Origin: Microbacterium galbinum | Lineage (GTDB): Bacteria; Actinomycetota; Actinomycetes; Actinomycetales; Microbacteriaceae | Reading direction: 5' to 3' | NCBI RefSeq assembly: GCF_023091225.1 | Contig: NZ_JAHWXM010000001.1 | Coordinates: 2,377,913-2,441,912 of the forward strand | Length of the DNA: 64,000 nucleotides | Position numbers and translations under genes: made by a program | The notes under the pieces: model-generated | Database searches by the model: none | Seen by the model: the letters and a program-made list of their open reading frames with translations, nothing else | What the model was told of the DNA's origin: nothing | Part shown: in pieces, positions 41,325 to 49,708 of the stretch | Layout: each line of letters opens with the position of its first letter | How positions within the stretch are numbered: position 1 is the first letter of the stretch

Positions 41325-42407
41325 GTGACCGACCCGATCCTTCCCCGCATCCGCCCCGCCATCGCCGCGCTCGCGCCGTACCGCCAGGGCAAGCAGGCGG
41401 GACCCGATGCGTTCAAGCTGTCGAGCAACGAGAACCCCTTCGACCCGCTGCCGTCGGTGGTCGAGGCGATGCAGCACATCACGCCGATCAACCGTTACCC
41501 CGACGCCACGGCGCTGCGGCTGCGCGAGCGCCTCGGTGCGCGGTACGGCGTCGAGCCCGACCAGGTGCACGTCGCCGCGGGCAGCGTGTCGATCCTGCAT
41601 CAGCTGATCCTCGCCACGGCATCCGTCGACGACGAGGTCATCTACGCGTGGCGGTCGTTCGAGGCGTACCCGAGCCTGCCGCTCATCTCCGGAGCGACCG
41701 GAGTGCCGGTCCCGCTCACCGCCGACGCGCGTCACGACCTCGACGCGATGGCGAATGCCGTCACCGACCGCACCCGGGCGATCATCGTCTGCACGCCCAA
41801 CAACCCGACCGGTCCGATCATCACGAGCGGCGAGTTCGCGGCCTTCGTCGAGCGGGTACCCGCCGACGTCCTGATCATTCTCGACGAGGCATACGCCGAG
41901 TTCGTCACCGCGCCCGATGCTGTCGACGGTCTCGCCGAGCGCATCTTCGACCGGCACCCGAACGTCGTCGTCCTGCGCACCTTCTCGAAGGCGTACGGAC
42001 TCGCCGGCCTCCGCATCGGCTACGCGATCGGCCACGAGAAGGTGCTCGATTCGGCCCGCGTCACCGGCGTACCCCTCTCCGTGACGGCTGCGGCGGAGAA
42101 CGCGGCCATCGCGAGCCTCGACGCCGAAGCCGAGCTGCTCGAACGCGTCACCGAGATCGTCGCCCGCCGCACCCGCCTCGTCGCCGGGCTCCGCGCCCAG
42201 GGCTGGAAGGTGCCCGACTCCCAGGGCAACTTCGTCTGGCTGCCCGCCGGCGACCGCACCGACGAGGTCGCCGCGGCTTTCGTCGCCGGCGACATCGTCG
42301 TGCGCCCGTTCTCGGGCGACGGCATCCGCATATCCGTCGGAGAGCATGAATCGGTGGACAAGGTCCTACAGGTTTCTGAATCCGTTGTGCGGACTCTCCA
42401 GCCCTAG
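41325..42407 (+). CDS. hisC: HisC-family aminotransferase
   Basis: The 360-residue class I/II aminotransferase has KLSSNENPFDPLP, CTPNNPTGPI, the ILDEAYAEF aspartate and the PLP lysine in RTFSKAYGLAGLRIGYAIG. Sequence alone does not separate histidinol-phosphate aminotransferase from the aromatic aminotransferases (Pat) of actinobacteria. Its place directly before a branched-chain/pyruvate-type dehydrogenase complex favours a catabolic or aromatic role. The GTG start follows TAGACT by 7 nt. Confidence 0.8.
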   Translation: MTDPILPRIRPAIAALAPYRQGKQAGPDAFKLSSNENPFDPLPSVVEAMQHITPINRYPDATALRLRERLGARYGVEPDQVHVAAGSVSILHQLILATASVDDEVIYAWRSFEAYPSLPLISGATGVPVPLTADARHDLDAMANAVTDRTRAIIVCTPNNPTGPIITSGEFAAFVERVPADVLIILDEAYAEFVTAPDAVDGLAERIFDRHPNVVVLRTFSKAYGLAGLRIGYAIGHEKVLDSARVTGVPLSVTAAAENAAIASLDAEAELLERVTEIVARRTRLVAGLRAQGWKVPDSQGNFVWLPAGDRTDEVAAAFVAGDIVVRPFSGDGIRISVGEHESVDKVLQVSESVVRTLQP

Positions 42408-42422
42408 GCACCGTTCCTCGGA

Positions 42423-42428
42423 TAGCGT
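42423..42428 (+). promoter_or_regulatory. -10 element of a probable leaderless promoter
   Basis: TAGCGT, with 6 nt between it and the GTG at 42435. Confidence 0.45.
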
Positions 42429-42434
42429 GGAACG

Positions 42435-43562
42435 GTGAGCTCGTCAGAGAACGAAATCGTCCGCGTCCTCGAGGCAGACGGCCGATTCGCCCCTACCCCC
42501 GCTGCGGAGCGGTACCTGTCGCTGATCGAATCGATCAGCGATGCCGAACTCGAGCAGTTCTACCGCGACATGGTCGTCATCCGCGCCATCGACACCCAGG
42601 CCACCAACCTGCAGCGACAGGGGCAGCTGGCGCTCTGGCCGCCGAGCCGCGGCCAGGAGGCGGCGCAGGTCGGCTCGGGTCGAGCGGCCCGTGCGCAGGA
42701 CACCATCTTCCCGTCGTACCGAGAGCACGTCGTCACCCGCATCCGTGGCGTCGACCCGCTCGACATCATCAAGCTGATGCGCGGTGTCTCGCACGGCGGC
42801 TGGGATCCCGCCGATCCCAAGAACGGCAACACCCGGCTCTACACCCTCGTGCTCGGGTCGCAGGCACTGCACGCCACGGGCTATGCGATGGGCCTGGCGT
42901 TCGACGGCCGCTCCGGCAGCGGTGACGTCGACCGCGACGAAGCGGTCATCGTCTACTACGGCGACGGCGCCTCCAGCCAGGGCGACGTGCACGAGGCGAT
43001 GGTCTTCGCCGCCAGCTACCAGTCGCCGACGGTCTTCTTCCTGCAGAACAACCACTGGGCGATCTCGGTGCCGGTATCGACGCAGTCGCGCGTTCCGCTC
43101 GTGCAGCGCAGCGCCGGCTACGGCATCCCCAGCGTCCGCGTCGACGGCAACGACGTGCTCGCGAGCTACGCCGTCTCGCGCACCGCGCTCGACGAGGCGC
43201 GCACCGGCCAGGGGCCGCGCGCGATCGAGGCGGTCACCTACCGCCTGGGCGCGCACACCACCAGCGACGACCCCACCAAGTACCGCGGGAACGACGAAGA
43301 GGAATCGTGGGCGCAGCGCGACCCGATCACCCGCATGCGCGCGTTCCTCGAGAACCGGGGAGCGGCGGCATCCTTCTTCGCCGACGTCGACGCCGAAGGC
43401 GCGGATGCCGCGGAAGACCTCCGCGCCCGCACGGTCGAACTCGGCCCGCCGCCGGTCAGCCGGATGTTCGACCACGTCTACAGCGAGGCGCACCCGCTGA
43501 TCGCCGAGCAGAAGGCGTGGCTCGCGAAGTACGAAGCGTCGTTCGAAGGAGGAGCGCAGTGA
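42435..43562 (+). CDS. 2-oxo acid dehydrogenase E1 subunit alpha
   Basis: The 375-residue thiamine-diphosphate subunit has the cofactor motif YYGDGASSQGDVHEAM (about 175-190) ending at FFLQNN, and the phosphorylation-loop-like GAHTTSDDPTKYR. It decarboxylates pyruvate or branched-chain 2-oxo acids with the beta subunit. The GTG start, the TAGCGT promoter and the overlap with E1beta (GTGA) define a three-gene operon E1alpha-E1beta-E2. Confidence 0.92.
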   Translation: MSSSENEIVRVLEADGRFAPTPAAERYLSLIESISDAELEQFYRDMVVIRAIDTQATNLQRQGQLALWPPSRGQEAAQVGSGRAARAQDTIFPSYREHVVTRIRGVDPLDIIKLMRGVSHGGWDPADPKNGNTRLYTLVLGSQALHATGYAMGLAFDGRSGSGDVDRDEAVIVYYGDGASSQGDVHEAMVFAASYQSPTVFFLQNNHWAISVPVSTQSRVPLVQRSAGYGIPSVRVDGNDVLASYAVSRTALDEARTGQGPRAIEAVTYRLGAHTTSDDPTKYRGNDEEESWAQRDPITRMRAFLENRGAAASFFADVDAEGADAAEDLRARTVELGPPPVSRMFDHVYSEAHPLIAEQKAWLAKYEASFEGGAQ

Positions 43563-44539
43563 CCCTCGAGACGATGCCGTTCAGCAAGGCTCTGAACGCC
43601 GGTCTGCGCAAGGCCATGGAAGACGACGCCAAGGTCCTGCTCATGGGCGAGGACATCGGCAAGCTCGGCGGTGTGTTCCGCGTGACCGAGCACCTGCAGC
43701 GCGACTTCGGCGACAAGCGCGTGCTCGACACCCCGCTCGCCGAGTCGGGCATCGTCGGCACCGCGATCGGACTCGCCATGGCCGGGTTCCGCCCGGTGGT
43801 CGAGATCCAGTTCGACGGCTTCGTGTTCCCGGCCTTCGACCAGATCACCACGCAGCTCGCCAAACTCACCAACCGGCACGAGGGCTCGTTGAGCATGCCG
43901 ATCGTGATCCGCATCCCCTACGGCGGGCACATCGGCGCGGTCGAGCACCACCAGGAGAGCCCCGAGGCGTATTTCGCGCACACCCCGGGCCTGCGGGTCG
44001 TGTCGCCCTCGACGCCGAACGACGCCTATTGGATGATCCAGGAGGCGATCGCCTCGAACGATCCCGTGATCTTCATGGAGCCCAAGAGCCGCTACTGGCC
44101 CAAGGGCGAGGTCGAGCTCGAGGCATCCGCCGCCCCGCTGCACTCCTCGCGGGTCGTGCGTGCGGGCTCCGACGTCACCCTCGTCGGACACGGCGCGATG
44201 GTCACGACGCTGCTGCAGGCGGCTGCGCTGGCCGAGTCGGAGGGCACGAGCTGCGAGGTCGTCGATCTGCGCTCGATCTCGCCGATCGACTACGCGCCGA
44301 TCCTCGACTCGGTGCGCAAGACCGGACGCATGGTCTACGCGCAGGAGGCCCAGGGCTTCGGCAGCATCGGCAGCGAGGTCGCCGCGACCGTCATGGAGCG
44401 CGCGTTCTACGCTCTCGAGGCGCCGGTGCTGCGGGTGTCGGGCTTCGACACCCCGTTCCCGCCCGCCAAGCTCGAGGGCGCCTACCTCCCGGATGCCGAC
44501 CGCATCCTCGAGGCCGTCGACCGTTCACTCGCCTACTGA
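43559..44539 (+). CDS. 2-oxo acid dehydrogenase E1 subunit beta
   Basis: The 326-residue protein has MGEDIGKLGGVFRVTEHL, DTPLAESGIVGTAIGLAM and the transketolase C-terminal domain (VTLVGHGAMVTTLLQAA, RSISPID). It completes the alpha2-beta2 E1 enzyme. The GTG start overlaps the alpha stop. Branched-chain and pyruvate E1beta are hard to tell apart here. Confidence 0.92.
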   Translation: MTLETMPFSKALNAGLRKAMEDDAKVLLMGEDIGKLGGVFRVTEHLQRDFGDKRVLDTPLAESGIVGTAIGLAMAGFRPVVEIQFDGFVFPAFDQITTQLAKLTNRHEGSLSMPIVIRIPYGGHIGAVEHHQESPEAYFAHTPGLRVVSPSTPNDAYWMIQEAIASNDPVIFMEPKSRYWPKGEVELEASAAPLHSSRVVRAGSDVTLVGHGAMVTTLLQAAALAESEGTSCEVVDLRSISPIDYAPILDSVRKTGRMVYAQEAQGFGSIGSEVAATVMERAFYALEAPVLRVSGFDTPFPPAKLEGAYLPDADRILEAVDRSLAY

Positions 44540-44560
44540 GACGTTCCGAAAGGACCGCAG

Positions 44561-45916
44561 ATGAGCACGCAGAACTTCACCCTTCCCGATGTCGGCGAGG
44601 GCCTCACCGAGGCCGAGATCGTCACGTGGAAGGTCGCGCCCGGCGACACGGTCGCGATCAACGACGTCATCTGCGAGATCGAGACGGCCAAGTCGCTCGT
44701 CGAGCTGCCCTCGCCCCATGCCGGAACGGTCGGCGAGCTGCTCGTCGCCGAGGGCGCCACGGTCGAGGTCGGCACCCCGATCATCACCTTCGTGCAGGCG
44801 GATGCCGCGGCTCCGGCCGCTCCGGCCCCGGCAGCTGCCGCGCCCGCCGCGGAAGAGGGCGGCGGATCCGTTCTCGTCGGCTACGGCAGTGGGGGAGGAG
44901 CGACCTCGCGTCGCAAGCGCCCCGCCGAGCGCCCGGTGCGCTCGTCGGTGGGCGTCATCGCGAAGCCCCCGATCCGCAAGCTCGCCCGCGACCTCGGCGT
45001 CGACCTCACCACGGTCACCCCGAGCGGCGCCGACGGCGAGGTCACCCGTGACGACGTCATGAAGCTCGCCTCGCAGGCGAGCGTGTTCCGAAACATCGAG
45101 ACCCCGGAGTGGGGTGCCGTGCGCGAGGAGACCGTGCCCGCACCGCAGAACGCCCCGGTGGGTCTCGCCCGCGGTGTCGCGCCGGTCGCGGCATCCGTGT
45201 CGGTGTCGGATGCCGAGCGCACCGAGTCGATCCCGGTGAAGGGCGTGCGCAAGGCGACCTCCTCGGCGATGGTGCAGAGCGCCTACTCGGCCCCGCACGT
45301 CACCGTGTGGAAGGACGTCGACGCAACGCGCACGATGGAGCTCGTTAAGCGCCTCAAAGCTGCGCCCGAGTACGCCGACATCAAGGTGTCGCCGCTGCTG
45401 ATCGTGGCGCGCGCCGTGATCTGGGCGCTGCGTCGCACCCCGATGATCAACGCGGCCTGGATCGAGACCGAGAACGGTGCCGAGATCGCGGTGCGCCACT
45501 ACGTGAACCTCGGTATCGCGGCTGCGACTCCTCGCGGCCTGCTCGTGCCGAACATCAAGGACGCGCAGGACCTCGGCATGAAGGACCTCGCCCGCGCCCT
45601 GAACCGCCTCACCCTCACGGCCCGCGACGGCAAGACCTCGCCCGCCGACCAGCAGGGCGGCACCTTCACGATCACCAACATCGGTGTATTCGGGATGGAT
45701 GCCGGCACCCCGATCATCAACCCCGGTCAGGCGGGCATCCTCGCCATGGGCACGATCAGCCAGAAGCCCTGGGTCGTCGACGGCGAGGTGCGCCCGCGCT
45801 GGGTGACCACGGTCGCCGGATCCTTCGACCACCGCGTGGTCGACGGCGACGCCATGAGCCGCTTCATCGCCGACGTCGCATCGGTGCTCGAGGAGCCCGC
45901 GCTGCTCGTCGACTGA
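44561..45916 (+). CDS. 2-oxo acid dehydrogenase E2 (dihydrolipoamide acyltransferase)
   Basis: The 451-residue protein has one lipoyl domain (K44 in [14 protein letters not shown]) and an Ala/Pro hinge. A peripheral-subunit-binding domain (about 127-165, [18 protein letters not shown]) and the catalytic domain with [12 protein letters not shown] (H424, D428) follow. It transfers the acyl group to CoA. No E3 gene is adjacent, so the complex must use a lipoamide dehydrogenase encoded elsewhere. AAAGGA lies 6 nt before the ATG. Its original terminator appears to have been split by the island that follows. Confidence 0.92.
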   Translation: MSTQNFTLPDVGEGLTEAEIVTWKVAPGDTVAINDVICEIETAKSLVELPSPHAGTVGELLVAEGATVEVGTPIITFVQADAAAPAAPAPAAAAPAAEEGGGSVLVGYGSGGGATSRRKRPAERPVRSSVGVIAKPPIRKLARDLGVDLTTVTPSGADGEVTRDDVMKLASQASVFRNIETPEWGAVREETVPAPQNAPVGLARGVAPVAASVSVSDAERTESIPVKGVRKATSSAMVQSAYSAPHVTVWKDVDATRTMELVKRLKAAPEYADIKVSPLLIVARAVIWALRRTPMINAAWIETENGAEIAVRHYVNLGIAAATPRGLLVPNIKDAQDLGMKDLARALNRLTLTARDGKTSPADQQGGTFTITNIGVFGMDAGTPIINPGQAGILAMGTISQKPWVVDGEVRPRWVTTVAGSFDHRVVDGDAMSRFIADVASVLEEPALLVD

Positions 45917-45918
45917 CG

Positions 45919-45932
45919 GGTGGCCCCGGTGA
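45919..45932. repeat. left 14-bp direct repeat of the Pycsar island
   Basis: GGTGGCCCCGGTGA, identical to 49709-49722. It begins 2 bp after the E2 stop. Confidence 0.8.
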
Positions 45933-45973
45933 AGGTGCTTTTTCGCCAATCGAAGTCGAACCAACTCGGCGAA

Positions 45974-45995
45974 GTTGATCAACAACTACGTAGTT
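45974..45995. promoter_or_regulatory. candidate operator upstream of the broken HTH gene
   Basis: GTTGATCAAC (45974-45983) and AACTACGTAGTT (45984-45995) are two adjacent perfect palindromes 43 bp before the HTH start. A spot of this symmetry is a likely target of the island's own regulator. Confidence 0.4.
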
Positions 45996-46037
45996 GATCC
46001 CGGTGTTAACAGGGATCCCGGGTTGGGAGGCTGTGAG

Positions 46038-46310
46038 ATGGCACGTAAGGAAGTGCGAGCTACCCCCGCGATGCTCTCTCCGCAGTGGCCGAGCCAACCG
46101 TCGTCTGATCCGGCCGGTGAGGCTGCTCGTCGGTTCACGCTGAACTTGCAGGTGGCCATCGGCGAAAAGTCTGTTCTCCTCGTCGCTCGGGATGCTGGTC
46201 TTGGTGAAGGTACGATCTGAAAGATCCTGCTGGAGGAGCCGTGGCCGGACCTCCGCACGATATGGAAACTGGAGTCGGCCCTCGAGTCTCATCTCTACAC
46301 CCGGAGCTAG
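46038..46310 (+). pseudogene. XRE-type HTH gene interrupted by an in-frame TGA
   Basis: The frame starts at ATG 46038 with GGGAGG 7 nt upstream and encodes 60 residues ending LLVARDAGLGEGTI before TGA at 46218-46220. Reading straight on gives KILLEEPWPDLRTIWKLE and a stop at 46310. Together the two parts make the familiar actinobacterial HTH (GLGEGTI-R-KIL...WPDLRTI...LE), where the TGA position is normally arginine. A single CGA to TGA change explains it. Readthrough cannot be excluded. Confidence 0.75.
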
Positions 46311-46384
46311 CTGTCGTTCGATTGCGGGAAGAGGAACGGGTCGGTTCGGTCGGTACCTTCGCGCTCAAGCTCGCTGGCGTTCGG

Positions 46385-46769
46385 TCAGCTGAGTCTGCTC
46401 CAGGTAATCGCTGGCTCGAAGCGCTTCAATGTCGCGAACGGCTGGTGTTCGCGGAGTGTGCCTTGGGCACATATGAACCAGGCGAACACGAGGACGTAAG
46501 ACGTGAGGAGCGCGATGCTGAGGGAGAGGGAAGATGCTGAGGAGTGAGTAGTCCTGCGCTGAGACGAAGGTGAAGCTCAGGGCGGTCGCGGCGAGGATCA
46601 CGGATGTCCCGAGCGGCACGACGACGGTCATGAAGGTCTGCCAGCCGATAAGGAACACGCTTCCGTAGGCGAGGTTCGCCTCGCTTCGGCGAAGTCCTTC
46701 ATCAGTCACGCTCAGGCGAGCGTCAACTCTGCGAAGAACTCTCTCGTGGGCAATCCGCGACTCAGCCAC
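46385..46769 (-). pseudogene. membrane protein gene with a 19-bp frameshifting insertion
   Basis: The first 75 codons give MAESRIAHERVLRRVDARLS and two membrane helices (GSVFLIGWQTFMTVVVPLG and VILAATALSFTFVSAQD), after which the original frame loses protein character. The +1 frame resumes with LSIALLTSYVLVFAWFICAQG, a third helix, and stops at 46385. GATGCTGAG occurs at 46514-46522 and again 19 bp on at 46533-46541. Removing one 19-bp unit restores a continuous 121-residue, three-helix protein. It is divergent from the second cyclase and may once have been its membrane effector. Confidence 0.75.
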
Positions 46770-46891
46770 GCCGGCCCTGAAGCCGATCGACCCCAGGGGG
46801 CCTTGAGGTGGAGATCGGCTCCGATGTCGGTGGTTGACAGTAGCGTCTAAGAGTCAGTGCACACCACTTGCTGAGTCCCTGGGGAGGAACC

Positions 46892-47824
46892 ATGACTGTC
46901 GACCTTGCTGCTTTGATGGAGACGATTGCCGATGACATCGACGAGGAACTGAGTTCCACTCCTGATGTAGTGGTGAAGAGCCCGGAGAGCTTCGATGTGA
47001 CGAAGTTGCCTATCAATAAACGCGAGTGGCATCGCCTAGATGATGTCGTCGCCGTTGCTGTCGACTTGAAGGGGTCGTCAAAGATGAGCACGGGCAAGCA
47101 TGCGGCTTCGACGGCAAGCATCTACGAAGCGTCGACCGACAATGCGGTTCGTGTGCTTCATGACTTCGACGCGGACTTCATCCAGATTCAAGGTGACGGA
47201 GCGTTCGGTCTCTTCTGGGGAGAGTCGCGTTACGAGCGAGCGATCTGTGCAGCCATCACTGTGAAAACATTCAGCGAATACTTGACGCACAAGATCCAGG
47301 ACAAGTGGCCGGACGCGCCCGCCACGGGATACAAGGTTGGGGTTGCTAGCGGCAGGGTGCTGGCCAAGAGAATTGGGACACCGCGCAACCCCGCGGAGCA
47401 GGAACCCATCTGGTCGGGAAAGCCCGTGAACTACGCAGTGAAGGCAGCACAGACTGCCGACGCCGGTGAGCTGATAGTGACGGGCGACGTGTGGGACGAG
47501 ATCGAAGACAACGACTATCTGACCGCTTCCTGCGGCCACAGCGGCGAGGAATCGTCGGAGGTCGCCGATCTGTGGGAGAACATCGTCATCGAGAACGTGC
47601 CAGACGACGCCCGCGACGGGCGGGTTTTGCGCTCAGTGTGGTGCAATAAGTGCGGCGTCGAGTTCTGCAATGCCATCCTCTCGGGCGAGACCTCTCGCGA
47701 GGAGGCGAAAGCGGTGGCTGAGAACTCACGGCAGTCCGCCCTGCTCGCTGACGGGCTGAAGAAGGTGCGTGAGAAGCGGAGGAAGTTGCGAGCGGCGCAC
47801 CTCACCGGTCTGCGCCGGCGGTGA
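46892..47824 (+). CDS. class III nucleotide-cyclase-like protein
   Basis: The 310-residue protein has a class III cyclase core: VAVAVDLKGSS with D58 and FIQIQGDGAFGLFW with D102, the two metal-binding aspartates at the same spacing as in the PycC gene beside it (D56, D101). AGYKVGVASGRVLAKRIG-like and VNYAVKAAQTA segments follow. The C-terminus has cysteines (WCNKCGVEFC) that may form a zinc knuckle. GGGGAGG lies 5 nt before the ATG. It is convergent with pycC and divergent from the broken membrane gene. It could be a second Pycsar-type cyclase or a regulator of the first. Its product nucleotide is unknown. Confidence 0.75.
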   Translation: MTVDLAALMETIADDIDEELSSTPDVVVKSPESFDVTKLPINKREWHRLDDVVAVAVDLKGSSKMSTGKHAASTASIYEASTDNAVRVLHDFDADFIQIQGDGAFGLFWGESRYERAICAAITVKTFSEYLTHKIQDKWPDAPATGYKVGVASGRVLAKRIGTPRNPAEQEPIWSGKPVNYAVKAAQTADAGELIVTGDVWDEIEDNDYLTASCGHSGEESSEVADLWENIVIENVPDDARDGRVLRSVWCNKCGVEFCNAILSGETSREEAKAVAENSRQSALLADGLKKVREKRRKLRAAHLTGLRRR

Positions 47825-47863
47825 GCTCTTCGGCCTTCTCCCAAGGCGCGGGGAGTCTCGTCG

Positions 47864-48589
47864 CTAGAGCGATTCGACCCATCCCTCCATGTCCTTCTTG
47901 ACGAGGTCACCGACGTACACATTGCCATGACTGGCTAGCCATGTGAGGCTCAGCAGTGTCGCGTCCGCCTCTGGCAGGTTGCCGTAGATGTCACTCCCCA
48001 CGTAGATCGGCTTGTTGTAGCCTCGGCCTGCTTCGTGGGCAAGGTGTGCTGCACTGTTCACGACGTCGCCCATGTACACGACGTCGTTGATCCCGCTACC
48101 GCTGAATCCGGCTTTTATCATCAGCGTTCGGCCGTAGTCGACCCCGATGCCGATCTCCAGCGGCTCGATGTCCGACTTGGCGTAGTGGTGGTTGAGCAGC
48201 TTCAATAGCGTGTTCGCAGTGCAAGCGGCCTCAAAGACGTTCCTAATGTCCGGCTTGTACGGGGTGTTGTACACGGCCCACACGCAGTCGCCCACGATGT
48301 TGACCTCACGGACGCATGACACGGAGTTCAACACCGCGACCATCTCCGAGATGAACGCCCGGTATATCTTGGCCAGTGTCGGGCGCGTGTACTTCGTTGT
48401 GAGGGCGGAGGATCCACGGATGTCGATGAAGATCGCGGAGCTCTTGCCGTAGAATCCATTGGTGAAAGTGAGCTTGTCACGGTCCGGTAGCGAATTGGTT
48501 TGCTCGAAGGTCCCCGAAGGCTGGCCGAGAATCGCTTTGATCCGCTCCGAGCTCGAGACGTAGTCGAAGGGCTTGAAATTGCCGTCCAC
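47864..48589 (-). CDS. pycC: Pycsar nucleotide cyclase PycC
   Basis: The 241-residue protein is a stand-alone class III cyclase with SAIFIDIRGSSAL (D56) and VREVNIVGDCVWAVYNTPY (D101), then IGIGVDYGRTLMIKAGF and VVYMGDVVNSAAHLAHEAGR. This arrangement, with the effector gene directly upstream, matches pyrimidine cyclases of the Pycsar anti-phage system, which make cCMP or cUMP on infection. The start is a GTG 5 nt after AGGAG, 8 bp downstream of the pycTM stop. The nucleobase made cannot be told from what I can see. Confidence 0.87.
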   Translation of the reverse strand: MDGNFKPFDYVSSSERIKAILGQPSGTFEQTNSLPDRDKLTFTNGFYGKSSAIFIDIRGSSALTTKYTRPTLAKIYRAFISEMVAVLNSVSCVREVNIVGDCVWAVYNTPYKPDIRNVFEAACTANTLLKLLNHHYAKSDIEPLEIGIGVDYGRTLMIKAGFSGSGINDVVYMGDVVNSAAHLAHEAGRGYNKPIYVGSDIYGNLPEADATLLSLTWLASHGNVYVGDLVKKDMEGWVESL

Positions 48590-48597
48590 GACGACTC

Positions 48598-49287
48598 CTA
48601 ACCGTTGGAGGCTCCGATGAGGACAGCAACCGCCGTGACGGCCGCACCCGCGAGAAGCGCGGTACGTATCGCCCACTTCACCCAGAAGTTCTTCGTCGTG
48701 GCGATCCCCGCGTTCGTATGAATTTGGTCTGAGAGGTCCCTGGTGAGCTCGACCGGGTCCGCGGTGAGCGCACGCATCACGTCGCTGTATTGGTGACGCT
48801 TGTCCTTGAAACCCTTGGTGATGCTGCCGTAGAAGAGACGATTCACGACATCGTCGACCTCTACCTCTTGATCCACGCTGTTTTTCTTCTTCTTTCGCTT
48901 CTCCGTGAACCGAGGCGTGAGTGTCCAGCCACACAATGCGCCGGCGGCGACCAGGAACACGCAGGCGAGGACGACCAACGCGTCGAACCAGAACGTTCGG
49001 TGCTGAAAGTCCTTCACGAGATTGAAAGTCATCGTGCCGAGCACGCCTGTGAACGCAAGCGTCACCGCGGCCTTGGCGTCGGCGTGACGGATCCACTCAT
49101 TGACGAGAGCCAGGGCTTTCCACGCATGCTCCGGGTTGGGGTCAGGCGCCGCTTTGACCTGCGGCTCGGGTACAGCCACTACTGCTGCGACCACGTCGGG
49201 TGTCTCCGTCGCGCCGTCCGTCGCAAACACTGCATCGGAGGTCTGGGTCGTTGACCGTCGCCTGAAGGCGTCCAGAGGGTTACGCAC
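48598..49287 (-). CDS. pycTM: Pycsar transmembrane effector PycTM
   Basis: The 229-residue protein has the Pycsar-effector core (Pfam DUF5706 type): HAWKALALVNEWIRHADAKAAVTLAFTGVLGTM (about 54-86), two helices at about 72-92 and 103-123, a cytosolic stretch with KRKKKK and KGFKDKRHQYSDVMRAL, and a third helix at about 206-226. Binding of the cyclic pyrimidine nucleotide is expected to cause membrane damage and abortive infection. The GTG start follows TAGCCT by 6 nt. It forms an operon with pycC. Confidence 0.85.
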   Translation of the reverse strand: MRNPLDAFRRRSTTQTSDAVFATDGATETPDVVAAVVAVPEPQVKAAPDPNPEHAWKALALVNEWIRHADAKAAVTLAFTGVLGTMTFNLVKDFQHRTFWFDALVVLACVFLVAAGALCGWTLTPRFTEKRKKKKNSVDQEVEVDDVVNRLFYGSITKGFKDKRHQYSDVMRALTADPVELTRDLSDQIHTNAGIATTKNFWVKWAIRTALLAGAAVTAVAVLIGASNG

Positions 49288-49293
49288 GCCGCC

Positions 49294-49299
49294 AGGCTA
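49294..49299 (-). promoter_or_regulatory. -10 element of the pycTM-pycC operon (leaderless)
   Basis: TAGCCT on the minus strand, with 6 nt between it and the GTG at 49287. Confidence 0.5.
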
Positions 49300-49424
49300 T
49301 ACGGCGCCGGGGGTTGGCGCGTAGCTAGTCGGCGCGGACTTCGAGCTTCGGCCGAGGGTGCGGGGGAGCGCGCTGCAAAGCTCGTGCCTCTGGAGGGAGG
49401 TCGCGCGGTATCAAGTTCTTCGCG

Positions 49425-49664
49425 CTAAGCCCCCGTATTTGAAAACCGCACACGTGAGAACTGCGCTAGTCCGGGCAGATCAATGACGGGGCAGACCTCG
49501 CGTCCCGTCGTTATGCACCGATCTCGTGGAGAGAAATCCCAAGGTTCGCCGACCGCTTCTATGGCCCCAGATCCAGTGTTTCCGGGGATGCTGCACCGGA
49601 TCACATAGTTTGACGATCCCGGCAGGACAGGCCCTTCAGCGAATTCAATGTTTGTTTGGATCAA
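49425..49664 (-). CDS. possible small ORF or gene remnant in the island
   Basis: A 79-codon frame with a TTG start and moderately protein-like text (YVIRCSIPGNTGSGAIEAV, then PWDFSPRDRC). It has no recognised motif and no clear ribosome site. It fills part of the 470-bp gap 49288-49757, which otherwise shows only the right repeat and terminator. It may be a remnant or non-coding. Confidence 0.25.
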   Translation of the reverse strand: MIQTNIEFAEGPVLPGSSNYVIRCSIPGNTGSGAIEAVGEPWDFSPRDRCITTGREVCPVIDLPGLAQFSRVRFSNTGA

Positions 49665-49708
49665 TGTGATGGATCCGGATCACGATAAGAACGGTCCAAT
49701 AACTGATA

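Noticed and set aside
40830..42347. 505-codon frame on the minus strand
   Set aside because: Only 40830-41237 is a real holin-like gene; the remainder is antisense to hisC.
46365..46769. Intact 134-residue membrane protein
   Set aside because: The C-terminal third is out of frame with the coding text; the true frame ends at 46385 after a 19-bp insertion.
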